Part shown: positions 34,905 through 44,290 of the stretch, piece by piece
Numbering within the stretch: position 1 is the stretch's first letter
Layout of the letters: each line of letters starts with the position of its first letter
From: CAYQXJ01 sp964421565
GTDB lineage: Bacteria; Planctomycetota; Brocadiia; SM23-32
DNA length: 64,000 bases
Assembly: GCA_964421565.1 (NCBI GenBank)
Contig: CAYQXJ010000001.1
Location: 62,001 to 126,000 of the forward strand
Direction: 5' to 3'
Notes under the pieces: generated by a model
Told to the model about the DNA's origin: nothing
The model's input: only the letters and a program-made list of their open reading frames with translations
The model's database searches: none
Position numbers and translations under genes: made by a program

Positions 34905-37676
34905 CTATTCCACAAGCACGTAGAGCGCGTCCTCCGGCAAAGTGATCACCGTTCCCCCAGCCGTTCTGTTCAGCATGGGCGGCTCCCCCGTCGGGTAACC
35001 GTTCGCGTCGAGCACCGTGGCCGTTCGGCTGGCGCTGTCCTTCAAGGTGACCCGCGCCCGCACGCGGCGGACATTCATCGGGTAACCGCCCAGCTCCGTT
35101 ATGCGCTTCTTGCCGTCGACGGGTTCGGTGGCGAAACCGTGTGGCCGGTCCTCCGTGCCGGCCTGGATGAGCAGCCGGTCGGATTCGTTGAGCGGCTGTC
35201 CGTCGAGCGAGACGACCAGCACGCTGCCGTACTCGTTCGCCGACTCGATAGCGACGCTGTCCAGGTCGAGCGTGCCCGCCTGCTCCAGAAAGCCGCATGC
35301 GCCCTGGGCATACGGTGTGTTGAGGGTCACAACGCCGCGGCTGAAGTCCCACTGCTGCTCGCCGGTCAGGCTGCGCACGGTCTGCGCCTCGTGGTCGATG
35401 TAGTCCTCGAGGTCTACAGTCTCGATACCTGAGGGACCTTCGCCGAGGATGCGGTCGACCTTGCCGACGAAGAACGCCAGGCGGTCGATCTGCATCTTCG
35501 CCCGGTCGGCAGCGCCCTCCAGGGCCCCGATGCGGGATTCCCAGAGCGCATCCTTGCCCCCCATTTCAAAGAGGGCTGCCTGGCTGAACTCATAGAGATC
35601 CTGCAGCGACATGTGCTCCGCGACCGCCGTGGGGGCCTCCTGCACATAGCCCTTGCGGAAGATGAGCGCTGCGGCCGGGAACTGTCCGAGAACCGACGGG
35701 CAGTTGACCTCCCAAACGCTCATCTGGCTCGTCCACAGCGGCGTGTCCAACGCGAAGAACGTCCAGCCGTCCATCCCCATCATCGGCCCGTAGGCGGCGA
35801 CCAGGAACGGCCACTCCACGCGGAAACGGTTCGGCCGGCACCAGTTGTTCTCCGTGTACATATCCGGGTAGTCGTTAACGTGCGCAATGGTGAACGGCGC
35901 CGGGAACATCGGCGGCTTCAGGGCGCTGTACTCGGTATAGGTGTCGCCCAGGTCGACCGCGTAGAAGCGTTCGGGGCGAGGATCGTATTCCACGTCGTAG
36001 TAGACGTTGCGGCAGATCACGTCGCCCGCGGTGTAGAGGTAACGTTCCAGCACGCCCAGGTTGCGTGGGTCGGCGGTCTTCCAGTTGCTGCACGATATCA
36101 TCGTCTGAACGCCCAGGTCCTGGCGCCAGTCGCGGATCATGTCTTTGTAGAAGTCGTACTGCCACTGAGTCATGAACTCGAGCTGGTCCGATGCCCGTTT
36201 TGGATTGCGCTGGGCGGGCGCCCAATCGTTGACCGTCAGGTTGCCGACGGGGTAGAGGCCGAGGCGGCCTTCATCGACCAGGTCGACGGACACGGGCGAG
36301 AACTCGACCGGCAGAGGGCCCGACCCCCAGGCATCCAGCGCTGCCTGCACGGAGCCGTACTTCTGTGCGGCCCACTCGGCGAACCGCTTCTCCATGGCCA
36401 TCCGTGCCGGCGGTTCCATCTGGCGGGGGCGGAAGGTCCAGAAGAAGAGCGAACTCTCGTTGTGTATCTCGATCACGGCCACTGCGGGCTCTCGGGCAAG
36501 TGGCAGGCCGGTGTGCGGGTTCTGCGCGTTGAGCAGGGCGTCCACCCATCTCAGGTAGAACTCCCGTCCCTCCGGCACGAAGTACAGCATGCCCAGGGCC
36601 CGCATGCCATCGCCGTAGCCCGGCACGCCGTCGGCCTCCGAGACGCTCACCGACGTGTGCCACCACAGGTGTCCGAGGTAGGTATAGATGCCTTCGCGCT
36701 TGAGGGCCGCGACGACGTAGTGCAGCCGGTCGAGCTTCTGCTGAAAGGCATCCTCCTCTGCGCTCCGCCACGAGTTGAACAGTTCGAGCATGCCGAGCCG
36801 CACGAGGTTGACCCCGTACTTGCTCAGGCGTCGCGCCCAGTAGTCGACCATCTGCGGCTTCATCCTCATCAGCGCGTCACCCTGAACCATCCAGAAGCGC
36901 ACCGGATCGCCGTTGCCGAGCACGAAGCCGTTGCCCTGACGGCGTACGAAGCCGTGCTGTCCCGCATGGTCTTCATTCAGGTGGCGCAGATCGATGGGGC
37001 AGTCCTCATCGAGCGGGTCGGGGTCGGGCTCCCAGGCGAAGTGACCGGGCATGGCGAGGCCGGACTTCTGGCCCGGCTTCAGCTTGCCGCGTGGCATGAA
37101 CGGGCCGTCGACGAGGGCGAAGCAGTCAATGGCGCCGCCGCCCACCGGCTCAATCATCTCCGCGCGCAGCTCGTGCGTGCCGGCCTTTAGCTCTACGGCG
37201 CCGAGGAAGACCCAGTTTGCACCGGTGAACTGCCTCAGGTACGTGTCGTCGTGCAGCGCAACATTACGCCCGCACAGGCGCCATTCGCCATCGTCGAAGC
37301 GCCATCGAAACGGACCGTGCCTCCAGAACTTGCGGACCCAGAGGTTATACTGTCCGGCATGCGGTACCGGCACCTTCCACGTGATGTAGTAAGGGCCGCC
37401 TCCCTCCGCGCCCCTGGTCAGCAACCAGGTGCCCCCGGAGAGCTTGGCACTCTCCTGCGGCGTCCTTCCCGCGGGGAATACCTCCTCCGGCTCTGGCAGG
37501 TTGGTGTCCGCATAGTCCTCGCCCTCCCACCATACGAACCTTGGTGCTTCCTGGCGCTCGGAGGCGACGCTGAATTGCATTGACGATCCATGGGCGCCCG
37601 CCGTCGGCCAGAGACCGACGAACGCCATGGCTGCCACCAGGGATATGATGGGTCTGTTGCGTCTGGGCCAGTTCAT
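34905..37676 (-). CDS. Secreted clan GH-A-like protein, paralogue 3, with N-terminal carbohydrate-binding domain and a lost nucleophile
   Basis: 923 aa. Signal peptide (IISLVAAMAFVGLW...AHGSS). Residues ~45-220 form a beta-sandwich carbohydrate-binding module (WWEGEDYADTN; YYITWKVPVPHAGQYNLWV), which resembles CBM35/CBM6 architecture. The barrel (PVRFWMVQGDAL; YGVNLVRLGMLELF) has acid/base E407 (EIHNESS). The nucleophile position, by spacing (192 versus 190) and context (PFTI-AHVN versus PFAF-SEWI), is His599, not Glu. The C-terminus matches the other two paralogues. It may therefore be a lectin-like or mechanistically different protein. ATG follows GGAGGGTGTGGAG. Confidence 0.72.
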   Translation of the reverse strand: MNWPRRNRPIISLVAAMAFVGLWPTAGAHGSSMQFSVASERQEAPRFVWWEGEDYADTNLPEPEEVFPAGRTPQESAKLSGGTWLLTRGAEGGGPYYITWKVPVPHAGQYNLWVRKFWRHGPFRWRFDDGEWRLCGRNVALHDDTYLRQFTGANWVFLGAVELKAGTHELRAEMIEPVGGGAIDCFALVDGPFMPRGKLKPGQKSGLAMPGHFAWEPDPDPLDEDCPIDLRHLNEDHAGQHGFVRRQGNGFVLGNGDPVRFWMVQGDALMRMKPQMVDYWARRLSKYGVNLVRLGMLELFNSWRSAEEDAFQQKLDRLHYVVAALKREGIYTYLGHLWWHTSVSVSEADGVPGYGDGMRALGMLYFVPEGREFYLRWVDALLNAQNPHTGLPLAREPAVAVIEIHNESSLFFWTFRPRQMEPPARMAMEKRFAEWAAQKYGSVQAALDAWGSGPLPVEFSPVSVDLVDEGRLGLYPVGNLTVNDWAPAQRNPKRASDQLEFMTQWQYDFYKDMIRDWRQDLGVQTMISCSNWKTADPRNLGVLERYLYTAGDVICRNVYYDVEYDPRPERFYAVDLGDTYTEYSALKPPMFPAPFTIAHVNDYPDMYTENNWCRPNRFRVEWPFLVAAYGPMMGMDGWTFFALDTPLWTSQMSVWEVNCPSVLGQFPAAALIFRKGYVQEAPTAVAEHMSLQDLYEFSQAALFEMGGKDALWESRIGALEGAADRAKMQIDRLAFFVGKVDRILGEGPSGIETVDLEDYIDHEAQTVRSLTGEQQWDFSRGVVTLNTPYAQGACGFLEQAGTLDLDSVAIESANEYGSVLVVSLDGQPLNESDRLLIQAGTEDRPHGFATEPVDGKKRITELGGYPMNVRRVRARVTLKDSASRTATVLDANGYPTGEPPMLNRTAGGTVITLPEDALYVLVE

Positions 37677-37710
37677 CTCCACACCCTCCTCAGCTACGTG
37701 ATCATTTCCG

Positions 37711-38325
37711 TTAGTCCGCTGTTTTCTCGCCCCGCGCGGCCGCCATCTGCAGCAGTGCATCGGCGACTGCGCGGCTCAGCTCGGCCAGGTTCTGGTTGTG
37801 TGCGGCGACGAGCGACGCATGGTCCGCCCCGGCCGCCCGGCGGTAGTCTGCGCTCTGCACGCGCAGTGCGGTGCGCCCGTCGGTCACGGTCCAGTGCGCG
37901 GAGAGTCGGGCGACGCCGTCCGCCGTGCGTTCAAAGCGCTGGACGCGGAGCCCCACCCGATAGTCGCTGCTGGCGCCTGTCGGGCAGGGATAGGTCACCA
38001 CAACAGCGCCGGGCAGCAAGCGTTCCAGATTCGCCGCCAGCACGCGCACGATGCCGGCTCGCAGGGGCTCGCCCCAACGGTCAAACTCGGCCAGGATCAA
38101 CCGGCCGCCGGAGCCACGGCTCACCAGCATGGGGCGATCCAGGTAGCCGGCGACATCGACGGGCCCCACGCACACCAACGGCGAGCCGACGGCGGCTGAT
38201 TGTTCCGCCTGCTCAGCTACCGGCTCCACAATATAGAGCCGCGACGCCGCAGTCCTGGCGCAGCCGGCCGCCACAACGAGGGAACACCCCAGCGCGAACA
38301 CCGTCATTGTTATCAAGTGCTTCAC
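37711..38325 (-). CDS. ABC-type transport auxiliary lipoprotein (PqiC/LIPO type)
   Basis: 204 aa. A signal peptide ends in lipobox VAAGC, with mature strands RLYIVEP, PLVCVGPVDVAGYLDRPMLV and YRVGLRVQRFE, the pattern of the PqiC family that links MCE complexes to the outer membrane. It is last in the Mla operon, 1 nt after mlaD (TGA-G-GTG). GTG start chosen because AGGAGAG lies ~10 nt upstream; an ATG 18 nt later is possible. Confidence 0.78.
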   Translation of the reverse strand: MKHLITMTVFALGCSLVVAAGCARTAASRLYIVEPVAEQAEQSAAVGSPLVCVGPVDVAGYLDRPMLVSRGSGGRLILAEFDRWGEPLRAGIVRVLAANLERLLPGAVVVTYPCPTGASSDYRVGLRVQRFERTADGVARLSAHWTVTDGRTALRVQSADYRRAAGADHASLVAAHNQNLAELSRAVADALLQMAAARGEKTAD

Positions 38326-38326
38326 C

Positions 38327-39289
38327 TCAGTGTCTCTCCTTTCCACGCAGTATCGCTTCCGGATGCTGCTGCAGGTAGTCGGCAAGCGTCCGGAGCGCCC
38401 TGGCGCTCGCGGAGAGTTCCTGCAGTGTTCTGGCCAGCTCCGCGCGCAGTTCGGCACTGTCTGCCGCCAGGTTCTCGACACTGGCCATGGTGGACCGGAC
38501 AGTGCGCAGGGCAATTCGCGCTTCCTCTGAGAGAGCAGCGGCATCGGCGCTCAGGGTTTCTACACTCCCCTCTGCGCCCAGAGCGGCGGCCTCCATGCGG
38601 GCGAAGGCTGCCTGTGCCTGTGACAGCAGGTCGGGCATCTGCTCCCTTGCCTCGGCCAGCAGCTTGCGGGCCTCCTGCGCTGCGTCCGTTACAGACTCCA
38701 GCATGGCGGGCGCCCGTTTGGAGTTGAGCAGCTCCTCCAGCGATCGGGTGGTGCGCAGCAGTGAATCCGACATCTCCCGGATCGGCAAATCCCGCAGGGT
38801 TCGGCTTAGCTCCTCGGTGGGCGAGGCGATGGTGGGCAACTCGGGGTAGCGCCCCGGCCGACCCAGCAGGTTCACGGGTGTATCGGGGTGGAAGTCCAGG
38901 GCGACCTCGAGAGTGCCCGTGACGAAGCTGCGCACCTGAAGCTGCGCGCGCAGGCCCCGGTCCGCCAGTGCCTTCTCCTCCAGTTTGCGACCATGGTGGA
39001 CGGCAGTGAGCCGGTTGCGGTCGATCTCGATGATCACCGGCACGCGCAATTCCAGGTCGTCCGTTTCCAGTTGCACCTGGATATCACTCACGGAACCGAC
39101 CTCGATGCCGCGCAAAGTCACGGGCGAACCCTCGCTCAAGCCCCGCAAGGAGCCCTGGAAGTAGGTGACGAACTTGACCGAGTCGGAGAACAGACGCCCC
39201 CCTCCGAACAGGAAGACGCCTGCCACGCCGAGCACAGCCGCCACGACGACGAAGGCGCCGATGATGGTGGGGTTTGCTCTGCCGTTCAC
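38327..39289 (-). CDS. mlaD: MCE-family substrate-binding protein (MlaD-like)
   Basis: 320 aa. One N-terminal membrane helix (IIGAFVVVAAVLGVAGVFLF), the MCE domain (YFQGSLRGLSEGSPVTLRGIEVGSV is its diagnostic start, given here in parts: FQGSLRGL, SPVTLRGIEVG), then a long helical, coiled-coil tail (about 170-315, LEELLNSKRAP; AREQMPDLLSQA). MCE rings carry phospholipids across the periplasm. GTG start with GGAGG. The coiled tail is longer than E. coli MlaD. Confidence 0.86.
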   Translation of the reverse strand: MNGRANPTIIGAFVVVAAVLGVAGVFLFGGGRLFSDSVKFVTYFQGSLRGLSEGSPVTLRGIEVGSVSDIQVQLETDDLELRVPVIIEIDRNRLTAVHHGRKLEEKALADRGLRAQLQVRSFVTGTLEVALDFHPDTPVNLLGRPGRYPELPTIASPTEELSRTLRDLPIREMSDSLLRTTRSLEELLNSKRAPAMLESVTDAAQEARKLLAEAREQMPDLLSQAQAAFARMEAAALGAEGSVETLSADAAALSEEARIALRTVRSTMASVENLAADSAELRAELARTLQELSASARALRTLADYLQQHPEAILRGKERH

Positions 39290-39319
39290 GCGCGGCCTCC
39301 CTTCGGATCGTTCTTTGCC

Positions 39320-40096
39320 CTATCTCTGTTCTTGCAACGGCCGGTCGCCGCCGCGCGTTAGAAAGTCGCGCACGGCTTCGCTCTCGGCTTCCCTCGCAAG
39401 CACACGGGGTGGTCCGACGGCCGTCAGGGTCTTCGCCTCGGCATCCAGGAATGCTGCATTGTCGGCGATGGCGAAGATACTGGCAAGCTCATGCGTGACG
39501 ACGATCACCGTGGTGCCGAGGCTATCCCTGAGCTCCAGGATCAGTTGATCGAGTCGGCGGGCGCTCACCGGGTCGAGACCTGCGGATGGTTCATCGAAAA
39601 ACAGCACGTCCGGGTCGAGGGCCATCGCCCGGGCCAGCGCGGCGCGCTTGCGCATGCCGCCGCTGAGTTCGGACGGATAGTGTGCGCCGTAACCACTCAG
39701 CCCCACCAGGGCCAGTTTCACCTCGACCAGCTCACCCACGACTTCTGGCGCCAGGTCAGTCAGTTGCTCCAGGGGCAGGGCTACGTTCTGTGCCAGCGTC
39801 ATGGAGCTCCACAGGGCGCCCTGCTGGAAGGCGACGCCTACTCGGCGCAGCACCCCCTCGCGGGTGCGCCGCGGGGCTGCCCAGAAATCCGTGCCGTCGT
39901 AGAGAATCCGGCCGGCGTCCGGTTCCAGCAAACCCACCATGCTGCGCATCAGGGTGCTCTTGCCGCAGCCGCTCGGGCCCATCAGCACGAATACGTCCCC
40001 CCGTTGCACACGGAAGGTCACGTCGCGCTGAACCGTCTCGCTGCCATGCCCAACGCTGAGCCTCTCGACTTCGATGCGAGGTGGCTGCTGCGACAT
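39320..40096 (-). CDS. mlaF: ABC transporter ATPase (MlaF-like)
   Basis: 258 aa. Walker A GPSGCGKST, signature LSGGMRKRAALARAMALDP, Walker B VLFFDEPSAGLDP, switch His in VVTHEL. It hydrolyses ATP to drive the MCE lipid transporter. It lies 18 nt after the mlaE gene and 30 nt before mlaD. Confidence 0.9.
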   Translation of the reverse strand: MSQQPPRIEVERLSVGHGSETVQRDVTFRVQRGDVFVLMGPSGCGKSTLMRSMVGLLEPDAGRILYDGTDFWAAPRRTREGVLRRVGVAFQQGALWSSMTLAQNVALPLEQLTDLAPEVVGELVEVKLALVGLSGYGAHYPSELSGGMRKRAALARAMALDPDVLFFDEPSAGLDPVSARRLDQLILELRDSLGTTVIVVTHELASIFAIADNAAFLDAEAKTLTAVGPPRVLAREAESEAVRDFLTRGGDRPLQEQR

Positions 40097-40114
40097 CTCC
40101 GGCGCTCCCGGGCT

Positions 40115-41254
40115 TCAGATGCCAATCAAGGTTGTGATCACCGCGGCAATGGAGTCAAGGACGATGATCGCTACGATGCCGGTGACCACGGCCGCCGTAG
40201 CGGCGCGCCCGACCTCCTGGGCGCTGCGGCCGCACTGCATGCCGCGCATACAGCCGGCCACGGCCACGGTGATGCCGAACGCGAAGCTCTTCGCCATGCC
40301 GATGGCGAAGTCATTCACCCCGACGGTCCTCCATGTCTGCTCCAGGTACTGCACGATGGGAATGTTGAACATCCCGGCGCTGACCACCGCACCACCGGCG
40401 ATGCCCATCAGGTTCGAATACAGGCACAGCATGGGCATCATCAACGCCAGCGCCAGCACGCGCGGCATCACCAGGAAGTCAAACGGTGAGACGCCAAGCG
40501 TCTGCAGAGCGTCCACCTCCTCGTTCACCTGCATGGTGCCGATGTGCGCTGCGAAGGCGGCCCCTGTTCGGCCGGCCAGCACGATGCCTGTCATCATCGG
40601 CGCCATCTCGCGGACCATGGCCAGGCCGACGCCCGCCGCGACGTAGATCTCCGCGCCGAACATGCGCAACTGGTAAGCGCCGACGAGGGCGACGATCGTC
40701 CCCACCAGCGCGCTGATCAGCGAGACGATAGGCAGTGCCATGGCCCCGGTTTCCTGAGAGACGGCCCAGAAGTCGCGCCAGCGCATTGCCGAGCGGCCCC
40801 GCACCAGTCGCGCCGCCGCCAGGACTGACTCGCCCAGGAAACTGAGCATCTGGCCGCAGGAGCAGACGAAGTCGATGGTGGCCTCGCCGACCGCCCCCAG
40901 GAAGCGAGGTCTGGGCTGCCGGGCGCGCGGCTCGGGGCGGCCTTCTCCAGAGTGGGCCAGCTCCAGCAGGCGGCTCAGTCCGGCCGGCAGGCCGCTGGTG
41001 TCGACCTGGGTGGTCTGCCCCCCGCAGCGTTCCAGCACGCGGAGCAGGAACGCGAGGATCAGCGAATCCCACTCTCCGAGCCCCGCGCACTCGAATGTCA
41101 GCAACTTCGGCGGCTCGCCCTCGGCGCTGTCGAGCACCTCTTCGGCGGCCGGCGGTTCCCGGTCCCGGGTCCACGTGCCGGACAGGTGCAGTGTGGCTTC
41201 GCCCCCGTTCATCCCTTCCAGCCGGGCTTGCGGTGGGCTGCTCTCGGCCTGCAT
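40115..41254 (-). CDS. mlaE: STAS-MlaE fusion permease
   Basis: 379 aa. Residues ~15-115 form a STAS domain (LHLSGTWTRDREP; LTFECAGLGEWDSLILAFLL), the job done by separate MlaB in E. coli. A MlaE permease follows, with VREMAPMMTGIVLAGRTGAAFAAHIGTM (given here from residue ~205 on) and MRVLALALMMPMLCLYSNL-type helices. It forms the inner-membrane channel of the MCE transporter. ATG has AGGAG 8 nt upstream. Start of the operon mlaE-mlaF-mlaD-lipoprotein. Confidence 0.88.
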   Translation of the reverse strand: MQAESSPPQARLEGMNGGEATLHLSGTWTRDREPPAAEEVLDSAEGEPPKLLTFECAGLGEWDSLILAFLLRVLERCGGQTTQVDTSGLPAGLSRLLELAHSGEGRPEPRARQPRPRFLGAVGEATIDFVCSCGQMLSFLGESVLAAARLVRGRSAMRWRDFWAVSQETGAMALPIVSLISALVGTIVALVGAYQLRMFGAEIYVAAGVGLAMVREMAPMMTGIVLAGRTGAAFAAHIGTMQVNEEVDALQTLGVSPFDFLVMPRVLALALMMPMLCLYSNLMGIAGGAVVSAGMFNIPIVQYLEQTWRTVGVNDFAIGMAKSFAFGITVAVAGCMRGMQCGRSAQEVGRAATAAVVTGIVAIIVLDSIAAVITTLIGI

Positions 41255-41459
41255 GCGCTCTGCTCCTGATGGTTGCCGGCGGCAGTGGCGTCCTCGGCGA
41301 TTGTACCGTCCGTTCCTGGGCGCGACAAGGTGGCCCGCCCTGCGCAGCCACAGGTGAATGAACGGATTCCTTTGCTCTGCCTGTGGCCCTCACTTACAGT
41401 GGCCCGCAGTGGGGCGCGGGGGAGCGTCCCGGATTCGGGAAGTATGAGGAGGCAGACCG

Positions 41460-42641
41460 ATGGCGAAGGTTGAGACGAAGGATGTGGAGGATGCGCTGGG
41501 TTTCAGCGCGCCGCCCCACAGGCTTGACTACGAGAACCAGAGGACGGACTACGGGATCGGGGCGATCGGGCTGCACTGGGTGATGCTCATCATGCACCTG
41601 CCCGCCTACCGCGCGGCCCGCTTCAACGTGGCGGCCGCGGCGGAGATCAACGAGGACCGGATCCGGGAAACGCAGCAGAAGGGCTTCGACGTCGGCCCGA
41701 TACTTGACGATTGGCGCGAGCTGGTCCGGCGTGACGACGTCGACGTGATCGACTGCACGTTCGGGCCGAAGGGCGACAAGGAGCTGAAGCGCCTGCAGGT
41801 CGTGGAGGCCGCTGCCGAGGCGGGCAAGGCGGTGATGATCCACAAGCCCGTGGCCAGCACGCTTTCGGTCGCCGAGCAGATGGCGCAGGTGGCGCAGGAG
41901 GCCGGCATCTGGCTGGCCGTCAACCAGAACTGCCGCTACAACCCCGCCTGCTACTGCGTTAAGCAGTTGCTCCGCCCGGACCGGCTCGGCCCGGCGGGGC
42001 TCATCGAGGTGCGCAACTACTGGCGGGGTGATCCCAAGTCGAAGTCGGATGAGAACGGCGCCTGGGTCGGCCACACTATCCACCACGCCGACCTGATCCG
42101 CTGGTGGGTTGACTCGCCGTGCACTTCGGTCTTCTGCGAAGCGACGATGAGCTCGAACGTCAGCATTTATGAGTTCCAGGACGGCACGGTGGCATACCAC
42201 ATGGAGAATCACACCGGCGTGGAGGCGCATGAAACGTACATGCGCGTACAGGCCGAGAAGGGCGTCATCCGGGCGCGTCACAACTGGAACTGGCACTTCG
42301 CCGAGCCGCGCGACTATGAGTACGTGGAGGTCTTCCCCGATACCAGCGAGCCCGGCGTGCGGCTGCCCCTGCCGAAACACGTCTACGAGCCCGTCTGGTA
42401 CGGGTTGAACCCGTGGGAGCCCGTCACGGGGCCCTGGTACGACCTGGCCGGGCCCGTCGCCGGTATGATGGGCACGATGGGTTCGCTGATGCGCGCGCTC
42501 CAGACCAACCAGCCGCCCGACAACCACGTGGAGGGGGCCATCGAGTCCTTGCGCATCTGCCTGGCGGCGCAGATATCGGCGAAGACGGGCAAGCCCGTCG
42601 ACCCGCGAGAGGTGCCGCCGGAGACCGTCGTGGAAAGGTGA
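41460..42641 (+). CDS. Gfo/Idh/MocA-family oxidoreductase
   Basis: 393 aa. The usual GxGxxG turn is replaced at the N-terminus by GIGAIGLHWVML, and the catalytic region is VMIHKPVASTLSVA (HKP in place of EKP). NQNCRYNPACY and HTIHHADLIRWWVD carry the second-domain strands and the conserved His. RBS AGGAGGC upstream. Substrate unknown; it is followed by an acetyltransferase and a short-chain dehydrogenase gene. Confidence 0.8.
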   Translation: MAKVETKDVEDALGFSAPPHRLDYENQRTDYGIGAIGLHWVMLIMHLPAYRAARFNVAAAAEINEDRIRETQQKGFDVGPILDDWRELVRRDDVDVIDCTFGPKGDKELKRLQVVEAAAEAGKAVMIHKPVASTLSVAEQMAQVAQEAGIWLAVNQNCRYNPACYCVKQLLRPDRLGPAGLIEVRNYWRGDPKSKSDENGAWVGHTIHHADLIRWWVDSPCTSVFCEATMSSNVSIYEFQDGTVAYHMENHTGVEAHETYMRVQAEKGVIRARHNWNWHFAEPRDYEYVEVFPDTSEPGVRLPLPKHVYEPVWYGLNPWEPVTGPWYDLAGPVAGMMGTMGSLMRALQTNQPPDNHVEGAIESLRICLAAQISAKTGKPVDPREVPPETVVER

Positions 42642-42687
42642 GGGTTGCCCGCCCCGCCGTGAGGCGAAGCTCTGGGAGGTTTGCGCC

Positions 42688-43530
42688 GTGCCACAAGATA
42701 CGATAGAGGGAATGCCGAACAGCTACCAGGGGTTGCTGCTCAGCCCGCCGGTGGAGCCGAAACTGGCCTCGCGCATCGTGGAGTTGCTGCAGCACAAGGG
42801 AGAGCCCTGGCTCACCGATATCCGCTGCCGCCTGAGCGACTCCTCCCGCGATGTCAACGCGCTGGCCCACCGCGACGGCGAGCTGGCCGCGCACGCCTGC
42901 CTGCTGGCTACCGACCTCTGCCCCGAAGTCGCCTGGATAGCGCACGTGTTCACCGCCGAGCAGCACCGCCGGCGGGGCCTCGCCCGCGCCCTGCTCGCGG
43001 CACTGGTTGATCGCTTCGCGGAGGGCGCAGGGCGCTGGCTCGGGCTCGAGACCGGCAACCCCGCCGCCGCGCGCCTCTACGCAGAGCTCGGCTTCGTGAC
43101 CCTCCAGGGCACGCCCGGCGAGGGGACCGCCGTTATGCTGCGTTGCCCCGATCCGTCCTCAGGCGACGCGAGCGCCCTGCGGGATGCCTACTTCGAGCAC
43201 TCCGGCGAGTGGGCCGTCCAGACTTGCGGGCGCGAGCACTACCCCGCGCTATGCATGCTGTTCGGCATGCTGGCCGGGGAGGGCAAGCTGCCGGCGATGG
43301 GGCTCGACACCGGCGCCGAGGCGGAGGAAGCGCTCCTCTCCGCCCTCTTGAGCCAGGAGTGCAGCCCCTGCAGCGTGCTGGTGGACCGCCGCAGCGGCCG
43401 GCCGCACGGGCTGGCCTGCCTGCGAAGGGACGCCCTCCAGGTATATGCGCCCCGGGTGGACGAAGCGACCGAGAGTATGTTCATCCAGCAATCGCTCTGG
43501 ATGGCTTCGCATCCCGAAGAGGATGACTGA
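42688..43530 (+). CDS. GNAT-family N-acetyltransferase with C-terminal extension
   Basis: 280 aa; GTG start with GGGAGG 8 nt upstream. Residues 10-150 hold the acetyl-CoA fold: motif A EQHRRRGLARALLAALVDRF and LGLETGNPAAARLYAELGF (substrate side). The last ~130 residues (SGEWAVQTCGREHYPALCML onward) resemble nothing I know, and include SMFIQQSLWMASHPEEDD. Substrate is unknown. The gene is about 45 nt after the Gfo/Idh gene and just before an SDR. Confidence 0.72.
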   Translation: MPQDTIEGMPNSYQGLLLSPPVEPKLASRIVELLQHKGEPWLTDIRCRLSDSSRDVNALAHRDGELAAHACLLATDLCPEVAWIAHVFTAEQHRRRGLARALLAALVDRFAEGAGRWLGLETGNPAAARLYAELGFVTLQGTPGEGTAVMLRCPDPSSGDASALRDAYFEHSGEWAVQTCGREHYPALCMLFGMLAGEGKLPAMGLDTGAEAEEALLSALLSQECSPCSVLVDRRSGRPHGLACLRRDALQVYAPRVDEATESMFIQQSLWMASHPEEDD

Positions 43531-43558
43531 CCTGAACCCCTGAACGCAGGAGACGCGC

Positions 43559-44284
43559 ATGTGCCGCAGACTTGCGGGCAAGAACGCCCTGATCACCGGA
43601 GGCAGCGAAGGCATAGGTCTCGCCATTGCGCTCGAATACGCCCGGCAGGGCGCGGGCGTTGCCCTGCTCAGCCGCAGTGAGCAGAAGCTTGCCAGAGCGG
43701 CGCGCAACATCCGCTGCGAAGTGCCCGGGGCCGAGGCGGCCTGTGTTGCCGCTAACGTAACCGACCTGCAAGGTGTAGAAGATGCCGTGGGCGCCACGGC
43801 CGAACGGTTCGGCCACCTGGACGTGCTGGTCAACTCGGCAGGCATAGCCAGCCTCGGCGACATCGACCAGATGCCGCCGACGCAGTGGCGCCGGATGATC
43901 GAGGTGAACCTGCTCGGCACTTACCACGCCTGCCGCGCCGTCTGGCCGCTGATGAAGCGTCAGGGCGGGGGCAGCATCATCGTAATATCCAGCGGTTCCG
44001 GCCGTCGGGCGCACGCCGGATGGAGCGCCTACTGCGCCAGCAAGTTCGGTGTAATGGGCTTGGCGGATGCGCTGGCGAAGGAGGGGCGGCCGCATGGCAT
44101 ACGGTGCAATATCATCGCCCCCGGTCCGACCGACACGGCCCAGCGTCGTTCGAACTTTCCCGACGAGGACCGCAGCAGGCTGCTTCAGCCGCAACAGGTG
44201 GCGCGCGCGGCCGTGTTCTTCGCGTCGGACGAGTCCCGCTGGGTCAGCGGGCCGGGCATCGACGTGCGTCGGGAGCCGATCTGA
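43559..44284 (+). CDS. Short-chain dehydrogenase/reductase (SDR)
   Basis: 241 aa. Rossmann motif TGGSEGIG, NSAG at the substrate pocket edge, catalytic Ser in VISSGSG, and YCASK catalytic Tyr-Lys. NAD(P)-dependent oxidation or reduction of sugars or acyl groups is typical. Starts with ATG after CAGGAGACGCGC. It may act with the Gfo/Idh protein two genes upstream. Confidence 0.86.
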   Translation: MCRRLAGKNALITGGSEGIGLAIALEYARQGAGVALLSRSEQKLARAARNIRCEVPGAEAACVAANVTDLQGVEDAVGATAERFGHLDVLVNSAGIASLGDIDQMPPTQWRRMIEVNLLGTYHACRAVWPLMKRQGGGSIIVISSGSGRRAHAGWSAYCASKFGVMGLADALAKEGRPHGIRCNIIAPGPTDTAQRRSNFPDEDRSRLLQPQQVARAAVFFASDESRWVSGPGIDVRREPI

Positions 44285-44290
44285 GCCCCG

